From: Palsa-504 sp963790065 | GTDB lineage: Bacteria; Actinomycetota; Actinomycetes; Streptosporangiales; Streptosporangiaceae | Length of the DNA: 64,000 nucleotides | Direction of reading: 5' to 3' | Assembly: GCA_963790065.1 (NCBI GenBank) | Contig: CAWBNK010000007.1 | Coordinates: 244,535 to 308,534, forward strand | Shown here: piece after piece, positions 1 to 9,183 of the stretch | Position numbering within the stretch: the stretch's first letter is position 1 | Layout: every line of letters begins with the position of its first letter | Translations under genes and position numbers: made by a program | Notes under the pieces: generated by a model | The model's database searches: none | What the model saw: only the letters and a program-made list of their open reading frames with translations | What the model was told of the DNA's origin: nothing

Positions 1-2
1 GG

Positions 3-1565
3 ATCGTGCGGGCCGAATCTGCGGCCTCGGCGCTGGAGGCGCTCCAGCAGATGAAGCTGCGCGGGGACCTGGTCGCGGCGATCCTCGCCGACTACCGGAT
101 GCCCGGGCTGAGCGGCATCGAGTTCCTCGAGCAGGCGATGGACATCTACCCGGGGGCACGGCGGGTACTGCTCACCGCCTACGCCGACACGAACGCGGCG
201 ATCGAGGCGATCAACGTGGTCGACCTCGACCACTACCTGCTCAAGCCCTGGGATCCCCCGGAGGAGAAGCTCTACCCGGTGGTCGACGCGCTGCTGGACG
301 CGTGGGAGACGTCGGATCACCGGCCGGTGCCGGAGACCAAGGTCGTCGGGCACCGCTGGTCGGCACGGTCGTCGGAGGTGCGCGAGTTCCTGGCCCGCAA
401 CCAGGTCCCCTATCGCTGGTATTCCGCCGAAGAGGCCGAAGGGCAGCGGCTGCTGGCTGCCGCGGGAACGGACGGGCGGGCGTTGCCGGTGGTGATCACG
501 CCGGACGGCGATCCGCTGGTCGAGCCGACCGACGCGGCGCTGGCGGCACGGGTGGGGCTGGCCACGGCGCCGTCGCAGGACTTCTACGACCTCGTCGTGA
601 TCGGCGGCGGGCCAGCCGGGCTCGGCGCCGCGGTGTACGGCGCGTCCGAGGGCCTGCGTACCGTGCTGGTCGAGCGGCTCGCGACCGGCGGCCAGGCCGG
701 CCAGAGCTCGCAGATCGAGAACTACCTGGGCTTCCCCGACGGGGTGTCGGGCGCGCAGCTGACCGACCGGGCGCGGCGGCAGGCAGCGAAGTTCGGCGCT
801 GAGGTGCTGACCACCCGCGACGTGACCGGCCTCGAGGTCCGGGGCTCGGCGCGCCGGGTCGCGTTCGCGGACGGCACCTTCATCGACGCGCACACGGTCA
901 TCCTGGCCACGGGGGTTTCGTACCGGAAACTGGACGTGCCGGGCCTGGATGAGCTGGCCGGGCGCGGGGTCTACTACGGGTCGGCGCTAACCTCGGCCGC
1001 GGCCTGCGTGGGGCAGGACGTGTACGTCGTCGGCGGCGCGAACTCGGCCGGGCAGGCAGCCCTGTACCTGTCGCGCTACGCCAGGTCGGTGACGCTGCTG
1101 GTCCGCGGGCCTGAGCTGGAGAAGTCGATGTCCTATTACCTGGTCAAGCGGATCACCGACACTCCCTCGATCTCGGTGCGGACCGGCACTGAGATCATCG
1201 GAGCTTCCGGCCAGGCCCACCTGGAGAGCCTGACGCTGCGGGACACCACGCACGGGACGGCCGAGACCGTGGACGCACAGTGGCTGTACCTGTTCATCGG
1301 CGCCGAGCCGCTCACCGACTGGCTGGACGGCGTCGTGCTGCGGGACCCCGGGGGGTTCGTCGTGGCCGGGCCGGACCTGTCGCCTGGCGGGGAGCGGCCG
1401 CGCGGCTGGCCCCTCGACCGGATGCCGTATCACCTGGAGACCAGCGTGCCCGGGGTATTCGTGGCCGGAGACGCCCGGGCCGAATCCGCCAAGCGGGTCG
1501 CCTCCGCGGTCGGCGAGGGCGCCATGGCGGTCATGCTGGTGCACCGCTACCTGGAGAAGCTGTGA
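3..1565 (+). CDS. Response-regulator / thioredoxin-reductase-like FAD oxidoreductase fusion (5' partial)
   Basis: The frame is open to the left edge, so the N-terminus is missing. The first ~95 residues are a receiver domain: phospho-acceptor Asp in ILADYRMPG, a Thr in LLTAYAD and the Lys in LLKPW. A thioredoxin-fold, glutaredoxin-like stretch follows (VPYRWYSAEEAEG to LPVVITPDG). Then comes a thioredoxin-reductase-like FAD/NAD(P)H module: VVIGGGPAGLGAA for FAD, VVGGANSAGQA for NAD(P)H, and GVFVAGDAR near the C-terminus. The CxxC redox centre of true thioredoxin reductase is absent; TSAAAC stands at its place. The architecture matches proteins named fused response regulator/thioredoxin-disulfide reductase. 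The substrate is unknown. Phosphorylation-linked redox control is an inference. Confidence 0.9.
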   Translation: MVRAESAASALEALQQMKLRGDLVAAILADYRMPGLSGIEFLEQAMDIYPGARRVLLTAYADTNAAIEAINVVDLDHYLLKPWDPPEEKLYPVVDALLDAWETSDHRPVPETKVVGHRWSARSSEVREFLARNQVPYRWYSAEEAEGQRLLAAAGTDGRALPVVITPDGDPLVEPTDAALAARVGLATAPSQDFYDLVVIGGGPAGLGAAVYGASEGLRTVLVERLATGGQAGQSSQIENYLGFPDGVSGAQLTDRARRQAAKFGAEVLTTRDVTGLEVRGSARRVAFADGTFIDAHTVILATGVSYRKLDVPGLDELAGRGVYYGSALTSAAACVGQDVYVVGGANSAGQAALYLSRYARSVTLLVRGPELEKSMSYYLVKRITDTPSISVRTGTEIIGASGQAHLESLTLRDTTHGTAETVDAQWLYLFIGAEPLTDWLDGVVLRDPGGFVVAGPDLSPGGERPRGWPLDRMPYHLETSVPGVFVAGDARAESAKRVASAVGEGAMAVMLVHRYLEKL

Positions 1566-1585
1566 CGGTGGGATAGTCAAGCATC

Positions 1586-4357
1586 ATGACGGGAGCGAAC
1601 GGTCGTGCTCGCGGCGGCCTGTTCGTCGGCCGGGATGCCGAGCAGGACCTGATCTCCGCCCGCCTGGCCGACCGGGAGGCCGGCAGCGCGATCCTGGTCC
1701 GGGGACCGGCCGGCATCGGCAAGACAGCACTCATCGATGAGGCCGTGCGGCGGGCCGGCCCGTCCCGGCGGATCTTGCGGACCGCCGGCAATTCGCCGGA
1801 GACCGGCATGGCCATGGCCGGGCTCTACCAGCTTCTCCAGCCGTTGCTGCCGCTGGCTCACCTGATCCCGGAGCCCAGGCAGGCGGCTCTGCGGGTGGCC
1901 TTCGGTATCACCGGCGGCGCGCCACCCGAGCCCTTCGCGCTGGCCGCAGCGACCCTGGACCTACTGACCGACGCAGCTGCTGAGCAGCCCGTGCTGGTGG
2001 TGGCCGAGGACCTGCAGTGGCTGGATCCAGCGACCGTCGGCGTGCTCCGCTTTATCGGGCGGCGCCTTGAGCACGACCCGATCGTACTGCTGGCTACGAC
2101 CCGGGACGAGGAACCCGATCCCCTGCACGGCGCCGCCAGCCGCGTGCTCGACCTGGAGCCGCTCGGCGCAGACGACTCCCGCCGGCTCCTCGCCTCCGTC
2201 GCGCCGGACCTCAGCAGCGCGACCCGGGCCCGGGTACTGCGGGTCGCCGAGGGCAACCCGCTCGCCCTGGTGGAACTGCCGGAAACGGCCAGCCTGACGC
2301 TGCGAGTATCGGGGGGTCCGGAGTGGCTGCCGCTCACCCAGCGTCTTCAGGCCGCCTTCGCGGCACGTGTGGAGCGGCTCCCGTCCGCCGCCCGGACCGC
2401 TCTCATCCTGCTGGCGCTGCACGACTCGCAGTCACTACCGGAACTACTTGACGCCCTTGGTGCGGCGGAGATACCGGCGCAGCTGGAGGTCCTGGAGCCG
2501 GCCATCGCCGCGGGCCTCGTCCAGCTGTCCGACGGTGAACTGCGTTTTCGCCACGGGCTGATGCGATCCGCCGTGTTCAATCTCGCGTCGCCGAGCAGCC
2601 GGGCGGCCGGGCACCTGGCGCTGGCGCGCGCCGTGGGCGCCGGCACCGACCGGGGAATTCTGCACCGGGCCCAGGCGGCGACCGGACTCGATGAGGCCCT
2701 CGCCGCCGAGCTCGACCTGGTCGCCGAGCGGGCCGTCGGGCGCGGTGCCATCTCGGCCGCCGTGACGACGCTGGCCCGCGCTGCGGAGCTCACAAGCTCG
2801 GCGCCGGACAAGCGCCGGTACCTGTTCCGAGCGTCGGTCCTGGCCTACGAGCTCGGCCAGGCGGATGTCGGCGACGCGCACCGCGCAGTCCTGGCTCTCC
2901 TGGCCGACAACGAGCACGCCCGCCTGCAGCTCGAAGAGCTCAGCGAGATGGCTGATGTAGGCGCCGGCGGCGGAGTCGCCCGGATCCAGGCGCTCATCGG
3001 CCTGGCCGAGCGATCACGCTGGCTCGGGGACGATCGGCTGGCGGAATCGTTCCTCCGCTCGGCGGCGTACCGCTGCTGGATGCGGGAACCGGGAAACGCC
3101 GTGGCCCGCACCATAGCGACGCTCGTCACGGACTGGGCCGACTCGCTGAGCGACCCGCAGCGCGCCATCATGCTGGCTTACGCCGACCCGGTCGGCAGCT
3201 CGCCAGCGGTAACGAAAATCATGCACGCCGTGGTGACCACCGATCTGGACTCGGTAACCGTCTATACCCTGGGCCACGCCGCGTCCTGCATCGGGGACTT
3301 CGAGCTTGCCGACATGTTCCTGGCCGATGCCGCGGCGCGGCTCCGCGCTGAGGGGCGGCTTCAGATGCTGGCCCGGGCGGTCGTCATGCAGGCGTGGGCC
3401 CGGCTGCGACGGGGCCAGTGGTCGACGGCCATGCCTCTGGCGGAGGAAGGCAGCCGCCTGGCCGAGGAGTCCGGCCAGGCGGAGTGGCTGGCGGCCGGGT
3501 TCGTCGGCCGGGCCATGGTCGCGGCCCTGCGCGGGGAGGTGGCCGAGGCAGCGGCCGCCGCCGACCGGGCCGAACGGATCGCTGTCCCCGGCCACATGAC
3601 CAACGTGGCAGCGCTGACGCTGCTGGCGCGGGCCACGGCGGCGGCGGCAGAAGGCGACTTCTCCGTGGCCTGGGACTACCTGAGCCGGCTGCACCGCGAG
3701 GCCGACCCGGGCTCGAGTCCGTTCCAGGCCGTGTGGTCACTGTCGCATCTGGCGTACGCCGCGGTCCAGTGCAACCGGGTCGACCGTACTCGTGAGTTGA
3801 TCCAGCATCTGACCTCACAGCTGCCGCCGGATCCGATCGGGCCGACGCTGCGCATGAACGTGATCTACGCCGATGCCCTGCTGGCCCCCCATGAACTCAT
3901 CGAGCTACGCATCCGGGCCGCGCTGGACCAGGACGTCGGCAGCTGGCCGTTCGAGCGCAGCCGCATGCAGCTCATGCTCGGGTCACGGCTGAGACGGCGC
4001 AAGCAGCTGCAAGAATCGCGCGAGCTGCTGCGGGCGGCCCGAGAGGGCTTCGACAGCATGGGAGCCGGGCCGTGGGCCGAGCGGGCCCGCGAAGAGCTGC
4101 GCGCTGCCGGAGTGCCGAGCCGCGCACCGACGCCGACGGTGTGGAGTTCACTGTCGGCCCAGGAGCTGCAGGTCGCACGGATGGCGGCGGAGGGGCTCTC
4201 GAACCGCCAGATCGGCGAGCGCCTCTACCTGTCACATCGCACTGTGGCCAGCCATCTTTACCGCATCTTCCCGAAGCTCGGCATCACCAGCCGGGCGCAG
4301 CTGACCGCCATGAGCCTTGACCTGCCGGCCGTACCGCCGCCGCGTCCGGCCGGCTAG
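1586..4357 (+). CDS. LuxR-family regulator with N-terminal AAA ATPase (LAL type), 923 aa
   Basis: A large ATP-binding LuxR regulator. The P-loop GPAGIGKT lies at residues 40-47 and Walker B (VLVVAEDLQWLD) at about 136-147. A long alpha-helical TPR-like middle follows. The C-terminal LuxR helix-turn-helix begins at LSAQELQVARMAAEGLSN and carries the usual RTVASHLYRIFPKLGI recognition region. Length is normal for the MalT/LAL family. It starts 20 bp after the oxidoreductase and is followed by a second LAL gene of the same orientation. Such proteins are usually activators of nearby or distant operons. Its target and inducer cannot be read from the sequence. Confidence 0.92.
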   Translation: MTGANGRARGGLFVGRDAEQDLISARLADREAGSAILVRGPAGIGKTALIDEAVRRAGPSRRILRTAGNSPETGMAMAGLYQLLQPLLPLAHLIPEPRQAALRVAFGITGGAPPEPFALAAATLDLLTDAAAEQPVLVVAEDLQWLDPATVGVLRFIGRRLEHDPIVLLATTRDEEPDPLHGAASRVLDLEPLGADDSRRLLASVAPDLSSATRARVLRVAEGNPLALVELPETASLTLRVSGGPEWLPLTQRLQAAFAARVERLPSAARTALILLALHDSQSLPELLDALGAAEIPAQLEVLEPAIAAGLVQLSDGELRFRHGLMRSAVFNLASPSSRAAGHLALARAVGAGTDRGILHRAQAATGLDEALAAELDLVAERAVGRGAISAAVTTLARAAELTSSAPDKRRYLFRASVLAYELGQADVGDAHRAVLALLADNEHARLQLEELSEMADVGAGGGVARIQALIGLAERSRWLGDDRLAESFLRSAAYRCWMREPGNAVARTIATLVTDWADSLSDPQRAIMLAYADPVGSSPAVTKIMHAVVTTDLDSVTVYTLGHAASCIGDFELADMFLADAAARLRAEGRLQMLARAVVMQAWARLRRGQWSTAMPLAEEGSRLAEESGQAEWLAAGFVGRAMVAALRGEVAEAAAAADRAERIAVPGHMTNVAALTLLARATAAAAEGDFSVAWDYLSRLHREADPGSSPFQAVWSLSHLAYAAVQCNRVDRTRELIQHLTSQLPPDPIGPTLRMNVIYADALLAPHELIELRIRAALDQDVGSWPFERSRMQLMLGSRLRRRKQLQESRELLRAAREGFDSMGAGPWAERAREELRAAGVPSRAPTPTVWSSLSAQELQVARMAAEGLSNRQIGERLYLSHRTVASHLYRIFPKLGITSRAQLTAMSLDLPAVPPPRPAG

Positions 4358-4459
4358 ATATTCCGCACGATGACTGACCGTGCCGCCCGCGGCCAGGTCG
4401 GCGACGTGCAGTCGTCATGCTGATGCGCCCGGGCGGGAGCGGCCCGTAGTGTCGCTGGT

Positions 4460-7288
4460 ATGGCCGTGTCGGAGTGGCGCGATCGTGCCGTACGGCAGCC
4501 GAACCCGCTGCGCGGCCGGGCCGGCGAGGTGGCCAAGCTACACGATCAGCTGGCCCGGCTGCAGACCGGGGCCGGGACCAGCTGGCTGATTGAAGGCGGT
4601 CCGGGACTCGGTAAAAGCCGCCTGATCGAACAGGTCTTGCAGACCGCTCGGGAGACCGGTTTCGCGGTCGGCCACGGCGTAGCCGAGCCTGGCGATGCGG
4701 CCGTGGAGCTGGCCGTGCTGATGGACGCGCTGTTCGAGGGGCCTGAGCCGTTGCTCGAGCGTTCTGCGCTCGGGGATTCGCACGCCTCCCGCGAGCAGCG
4801 TTACTGGCTGGTGCAGGACATCCAGACGCTGCTCGAGCAGTCCGCGCTGCGGCGGCCGATCCTGATCTGCCTCGACGACTTGCAGTGGGCTGACGGCGGC
4901 ACGAGGGCAGCGATACGCACCCTGCCAGCTCGCCTGGCTTCCCTGCCTATCGGCTGGGTACTGGCCTTCCGCCCGGTCGAGGCGGGCAGCGATCTGCGGC
5001 GTGCGGTCGCCGAACTGCTCCGAAACGGGGCCGACCAGACCGTTCTCGGACGCCTAGACCAGGCCGCTGTCGCAGAAATGGCGACTGACGTCCTCGGCGC
5101 CGCTCCCGACGACGCCCTGCTGAGGATGGCCGAAGGCGTGCGGGGGAATCCGTTCTTCCTCATGGAGCTGCTCTCCGGTATCCGCGAGGAGCACCTCGTC
5201 AGCCTCGATGCTGGCCGCGCCACGCTGACCGAAGCCCGGCTCCCGCTCCGGGTGCGCGAGGGCATGCGCCGACGTCTGTCCCACATGTCGCCTGCCGCCA
5301 GGAACGCCGCCGCTGTCGCCGCGTCGCTGGGACGCCGGTTCACCGTGGCCCAGCTCGCCGCGGTCCTCCAGGTGCCCGCCTCGAGCCTGCTCGACCCGGT
5401 GCAGGAGCTCATCAGCAGCGACCTGATGGCCGAGGGCGGCCAGATGCTGAGCTTCACCCATGACCTGAACCGGGAGGCGGTGCGCGCCAGCCAGCCCTCC
5501 TCGGCCGTGCACGCCCTCGACCGCCAGGCAGCATTCGCGCTGCTGGCGGCCGGTGCGCTCCCGGTCGAGGTCGCGACACAGCTGGCCTCCAGCGCTGCGC
5601 CAGGTGACGAGGTCGCCATCACGACGCTGATGAAAGCCTCGGACGCCCTGGGCAGCACCGACCCAGGGCAGGCCGCCGACCTCGCCCGCCGGGCCTTCGA
5701 CCTGACCATCGAGGGCCACCCGCTGCGCGGTCCCCTGGTCGCCCGGGCCGCCATCCTCCTGAACGCCGCCGCCAGAAGCGAGGAGGCGCAGGCCTTCGCC
5801 GACGGTGCGCTGCGCCAGGCGCTGCCGGTGCGGCAGGAGGCCGAGGTCCGCCTCAGCATCGCCAGCCTGTTCTCCATCTCCCCCGAGGTACGCGCGGAGT
5901 CGTGCCGCCGGGCGCTCGACCTGGCCGGGGTACCGCCGGACCTGCGGGCGCGCCTGCTGGCCCTGCTGCTCCACAACCTGGTGGTCGCCGGCCGCCCCGG
6001 GCAGGCGCAGCATGTACTCAAGGAGGCGGAGCAGGCGGTCAACGAGACCCATGACAGCGCCGCGCGTTTCACCCTGGAGGTGGCTGAATCCGCGTTCCAG
6101 TACACCCGCGGCCACTTCGAGACTGCGCTCGCCCTGGCCGACACCGGCCTGCGCAGTGGCGCCGACGTCGGCGAGGACCCCCGCCAGTGGCAGGCCCGTG
6201 CCTTCCGTTGCGGGATCCTGGCCGTCATGGACCGCTTCGGCGAGGCGCTGGCCGCGGTGACCGAGGGCATCCGTTCGGCCCAGCAGGGCCGCCAGGGCCG
6301 GGCGCTGCAGCTGCTGGAGGCCAGCCGGGCCCGCCAGCTACTGCAGCTGGGCAACCTGGCCGACGCCGCCGCGGCGCTCGAAGGGCGGTTCAGCCCCGAC
6401 GAGGCCCACCTCGTGCTCAGCGTGCTCGACGCCGACGGCGTGGTCGTCCTCGGCCGGATCGCCCTGCATACCGCCGACCAGCGGCAGACGGAACTGACCT
6501 CGGTCATCGCCCGGGTGATGCTCAGGTCCGGCGTGCCCGGTATCGAACGGCACGCCGCCTGGCTGCTGGCCCTGCAAGCCCAGGCCGGCGGCCACCCGGC
6601 GCAGGCACGCCGGTGGCTGACCGCCCTGGGCGACAAGGAGCGCCTGTCCCTGTTCCCGCTGTTCCCGCTCGACCCGGCCGACGACCCGCACCTGGTCCGC
6701 ATCGCCCTGGCCAGCGGCGACCGGGAGCTGGCCGATTCAGCGGTGGCCGGTGCCGAGCGGCGAGCCGAGATCAACCCCGCGGTGCCCGGGTTCCTGGCCA
6801 GCGCCGTCCACGCCCGCGGCCTGCTCACCGGCGACCCTGCCCTGCTGGTCCAGGCCGTCACCACCTTCGAAACTGGCCAGCGGCGCCTCGCGCTCGCTTC
6901 GGCCCTCGAAGACCTGGCCATGGTCCAGATCCGGGCCGGGCGCGGCGACCAAGCCATCGCCGCCCTCGACCGCGCCCTGGCCATACATGCCGCCTGCGGG
7001 GCCCGCTGGGACCTGGCCCGGATCCGCCGGCGCCTCCGCCAGCTCGGGATCCACCGCCGCCTGCCCGCCGAACGCCGGCCCACCGCGGGCTGGGCTGCGC
7101 TGACCGAATCCGAGCTAGGCGTCGTCCGGCTCGTCGCCGACGGCCTCACCAACCGCGAAGCCGCCGAACGGCTCTACGTTTCCCCCCACACCATCAACGG
7201 GCACCTCCGCCACGCCTTCGAGAAACTCGGCATCAGCTCCCGCGTCGCCCTGACCCGGGTCGCAGCCGAACACCCCGGACCGGCGTAA
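4460..7288 (+). CDS. LuxR-family regulator with N-terminal AAA ATPase (LAL type), 942 aa
   Basis: A second LAL regulator in tandem with the first but clearly divergent in sequence, so not a recent duplication. The P-loop GGPGLGKS is at residues 46-53, Walker B ILICLDDLQWAD at about 133-145, and the C-terminal HTH runs from LTESELGVVRLVADGLTN to FEKLGISSRVALTR. The centre is helical repeats. Its last 174 bp overlap, tail to tail, the 3' end of the SGNH hydrolase gene on the other strand. A role controlling the adjacent hydrolase cluster is only positional inference. Confidence 0.92.
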   Translation: MAVSEWRDRAVRQPNPLRGRAGEVAKLHDQLARLQTGAGTSWLIEGGPGLGKSRLIEQVLQTARETGFAVGHGVAEPGDAAVELAVLMDALFEGPEPLLERSALGDSHASREQRYWLVQDIQTLLEQSALRRPILICLDDLQWADGGTRAAIRTLPARLASLPIGWVLAFRPVEAGSDLRRAVAELLRNGADQTVLGRLDQAAVAEMATDVLGAAPDDALLRMAEGVRGNPFFLMELLSGIREEHLVSLDAGRATLTEARLPLRVREGMRRRLSHMSPAARNAAAVAASLGRRFTVAQLAAVLQVPASSLLDPVQELISSDLMAEGGQMLSFTHDLNREAVRASQPSSAVHALDRQAAFALLAAGALPVEVATQLASSAAPGDEVAITTLMKASDALGSTDPGQAADLARRAFDLTIEGHPLRGPLVARAAILLNAAARSEEAQAFADGALRQALPVRQEAEVRLSIASLFSISPEVRAESCRRALDLAGVPPDLRARLLALLLHNLVVAGRPGQAQHVLKEAEQAVNETHDSAARFTLEVAESAFQYTRGHFETALALADTGLRSGADVGEDPRQWQARAFRCGILAVMDRFGEALAAVTEGIRSAQQGRQGRALQLLEASRARQLLQLGNLADAAAALEGRFSPDEAHLVLSVLDADGVVVLGRIALHTADQRQTELTSVIARVMLRSGVPGIERHAAWLLALQAQAGGHPAQARRWLTALGDKERLSLFPLFPLDPADDPHLVRIALASGDRELADSAVAGAERRAEINPAVPGFLASAVHARGLLTGDPALLVQAVTTFETGQRRLALASALEDLAMVQIRAGRGDQAIAALDRALAIHAACGARWDLARIRRRLRQLGIHRRLPAERRPTAGWAALTESELGVVRLVADGLTNREAAERLYVSPHTINGHLRHAFEKLGISSRVALTRVAAEHPGPA

Positions 7289-8119
7289 CGGATCAGTCGA
7301 GCCGGCCGGCCGCCCGGCCAGCCTCTCGAGCACCAGCTCGGCGACGGCCGCCATCCCGGCCGCGTCGGGATGGTACGGCGCCCCACCACGCAATGACAGG
7401 CGGAACCGGCGCGTCCACGGAACCGCCGACCAGGCATGATGACCGGCCGACGCGGCCGAGGCGGCGACGTACTCGCACCCGCCGGCGTCCGCCGCTGCCT
7501 GCGTGGTCGTGGCGAGCCGGGCGGCGATCGCGCGTCCCCATTCCGCGATCTCGGCTGGCGGAGGTCCGCCGCGGTCATCGCCGTGCGGCGGCAAGATCGT
7601 CAGGTAGTCAACGAAGAGCACCCGGCTGGCCGGGGCGCGGTCGCGCAGCGAACGCCCGATCATCGCCAGGTTGCCCGCAAGCTGCGCGAAGCGCTCATCG
7701 GTCGCGTCGCGGTCCCCGTACCCGGCGACGCGGGCCTTGACCCGCGGCAGCGCGTGCAGTGGCCAGGGCAGGCTGGCCAGGGTGAGCCGGGGCAGGAAGC
7801 CGACATCGTTGCCGCCCGCGGTGATCGTCACCAGGCGGGTATCCGGCGTGACGGCATCCAGCTGCGCGGGCTGGCCGGCGGCGGAAGGCCGCAGGATGTC
7901 ACTGGTGGTGGCGCCGGAATAGGTCACGTCATGCAGGTCGAGCCGGAGCGCACGGGCGACCAGGTGGGCGTAGTTGCTGGCCGACCGGCCGGCCCGGCGC
8001 GGGCTGGCGGGGACCCGCGGCGCGATGCCAGGTCCCGCCGCGAACGAGCTGCCCATCGCGACGTAACGGCTCCCCGCCGGGACGGCGGCATCGCGTTCAT
8101 TCGTGCTTGGAGTGCTCAC
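7115..8119 (-). CDS. SGNH/GDSL-family hydrolase
   Basis: Predicted serine esterase/lipase of the SGNH fold. Block I is MGSSFAAGPG (catalytic Ser), block III is the GGND motif (TITAGGNDVGF), and block V is YHPDAAGM with the catalytic His. There is no obvious signal peptide. The GTG start overlaps the stop of the upstream alpha/beta hydrolase in GTGA, so the two are probably translationally coupled. The family fold should end near ERLAGRPAG. The frame instead runs ~58 residues further, antisense to the end of the LAL gene. This tail is low-complexity Gly/Val/Asp and probably carries no function; a lost stop or a sequence error is possible. Confidence 0.85.
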   Translation of the reverse strand: MSTPSTNERDAAVPAGSRYVAMGSSFAAGPGIAPRVPASPRRAGRSASNYAHLVARALRLDLHDVTYSGATTSDILRPSAAGQPAQLDAVTPDTRLVTITAGGNDVGFLPRLTLASLPWPLHALPRVKARVAGYGDRDATDERFAQLAGNLAMIGRSLRDRAPASRVLFVDYLTILPPHGDDRGGPPPAEIAEWGRAIAARLATTTQAAADAGGCEYVAASAASAGHHAWSAVPWTRRFRLSLRGGAPYHPDAAGMAAVAELVLERLAGRPAGSTDPLRRSGVFGCDPGQGDAGADAEFLEGVAEVPVDGVGGNVEPFGGFAVGEAVGDEPDDA

Positions 8120-8967
8120 GTACCGCCCATCCCCGTACTGCCGGCCAGGTAGCCGCCGTTGACCCAGGCGGCGATGATGGCGCCGTACCCGCCGGACGCC
8201 TCTTCCCAGGCTAGGTGGCCGGCGTCGAGCACGTCGAGCCGGCTGTTGGGCAGCCGGGCGTGGAGGAACTCGGCGTTGGCGACGGGCACGATCAGGTCCC
8301 GCCCCCCGGCGATGATCTGCACCGGAGTGAAGATCTGCGGGAGGAGCCCGGCCAGCAGCGGGAGCTGCTCGGGGTAGCTGCGCACATAGCGGGCCGACTC
8401 CGCGAAGCGGTCGCCCATGCTGGACTCAACGTAGTCGGCGATGATGTCGGCGGCCGGCGCGGCCGGGCCGAGGGGGGCCATCAGCCCGTCGACCAGTGCC
8501 CTGGGGTCTACGGACCGGAAGGCTTCGATACCCGGCGCGTCGATCAGGTCCTTCAGTGTCCCGCTGACCTCCAGCGGGTAGGCGGTAGCCCCGCCGCCGA
8601 CGACCAGGCTCCGGATCCGCTCGGGATGGCGGGCCGCGGCGAACAGCGCCGCTGGCGTGCCGACGTCGGGGCAGACCAGGTGCGGATCGGCGATGTCCCA
8701 CTCCTCCAGGATCCGGATCAAGAACTCGCTCATCGCCGTGGGGGACAGCAGATCGGTACGCCGTTCGGAGCGGCCGAAGCCCGGCAGGTCGATCGCCAGC
8801 AGCCGCGCGATGCCAGACAGCCGAGCCCACATCCGGTCGTAGGCGTACAGGCTCTCCGGCCACGGACTGGTCAGGACCAGGTGCTGGCTGGCCGAGCCGC
8901 CGCTGTGGGCATAGCGGATCTGCAGCCCGTCCACGGTGCGGTACCCGACCTTCAGCTCGCTGCTCAT
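8116..8967 (-). CDS. Alpha/beta-fold hydrolase with Asp nucleophile (dehalogenase/epoxide-hydrolase-like)
   Basis: Alpha/beta hydrolase of 283 aa. The start at MSSELK is chosen because AAAGGAGAG lies just upstream; a longer frame exists but lacks support. The nucleophile elbow reads VCPDVGTPAAL, placing Asp rather than Ser at the nucleophile position. Asp is used by haloalkane and fluoroacetate dehalogenases and by epoxide hydrolases. The acid is probably the Asp of GGRDLIVP and the His that of AGHLAWEE. Which reaction it performs is not determined. It is the first gene of a two-gene minus operon with the SGNH hydrolase and is divergent from another hydrolase at 9184. Confidence 0.85.
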   Translation of the reverse strand: MSSELKVGYRTVDGLQIRYAHSGGSASQHLVLTSPWPESLYAYDRMWARLSGIARLLAIDLPGFGRSERRTDLLSPTAMSEFLIRILEEWDIADPHLVCPDVGTPAALFAAARHPERIRSLVVGGGATAYPLEVSGTLKDLIDAPGIEAFRSVDPRALVDGLMAPLGPAAPAADIIADYVESSMGDRFAESARYVRSYPEQLPLLAGLLPQIFTPVQIIAGGRDLIVPVANAEFLHARLPNSRLDVLDAGHLAWEEASGGYGAIIAAWVNGGYLAGSTGMGGT

Positions 8968-9032
8968 GATCTCTCCTTTGGTTGGGGTCCGTGGTTCACC
9001 AGCGTCGCCCGGCGGATAACGCCGGCACACGA

Positions 9033-9042
9033 CACGATCGTG
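9033..9042. promoter_or_regulatory. 10-bp perfect palindrome in the divergent hydrolase promoter
   Basis: CACGATCGTG reads the same on both strands, in the 216-bp region between the divergent hydrolase genes (8967 leftwards, 9184 rightwards). It may be an operator half of a larger site; alone it is short for a GC-rich genome. Confidence 0.3.
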
Positions 9043-9097
9043 CTGTCTTTCAGCTGCTCTAGGCACCACAGCGGTTCGGCGGCGGTGTCCGGAAGAA

Positions 9098-9115
9098 ATG
9101 ACAGGAACGTGTCAT
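9098..9115. promoter_or_regulatory. Inverted repeat ATGACA-N6-TGTCAT, candidate operator
   Basis: Perfect 6-bp arms separated by GGAACG, centred between the two divergent hydrolase genes. Size and position fit a dimeric repressor site of TetR or MarR type controlling both directions. No cognate regulator is adjacent; the nearest are the AraC gene and the LAL pair. Confidence 0.4.
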
Positions 9116-9183
9116 GCGGTGGCTGGCGCGCCCGGGTCATCGTCGTATGCAGGCCGCGGATCAACCCGCAGGAAGGTATTCAC

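Noticed and set aside
4801..7152. Open frame of 783 codons on the minus strand inside the second LAL gene
   Set aside because: It mirrors the codon periodicity of the real gene; composition is Arg/Ser/Ala-rich without any recognisable domain.
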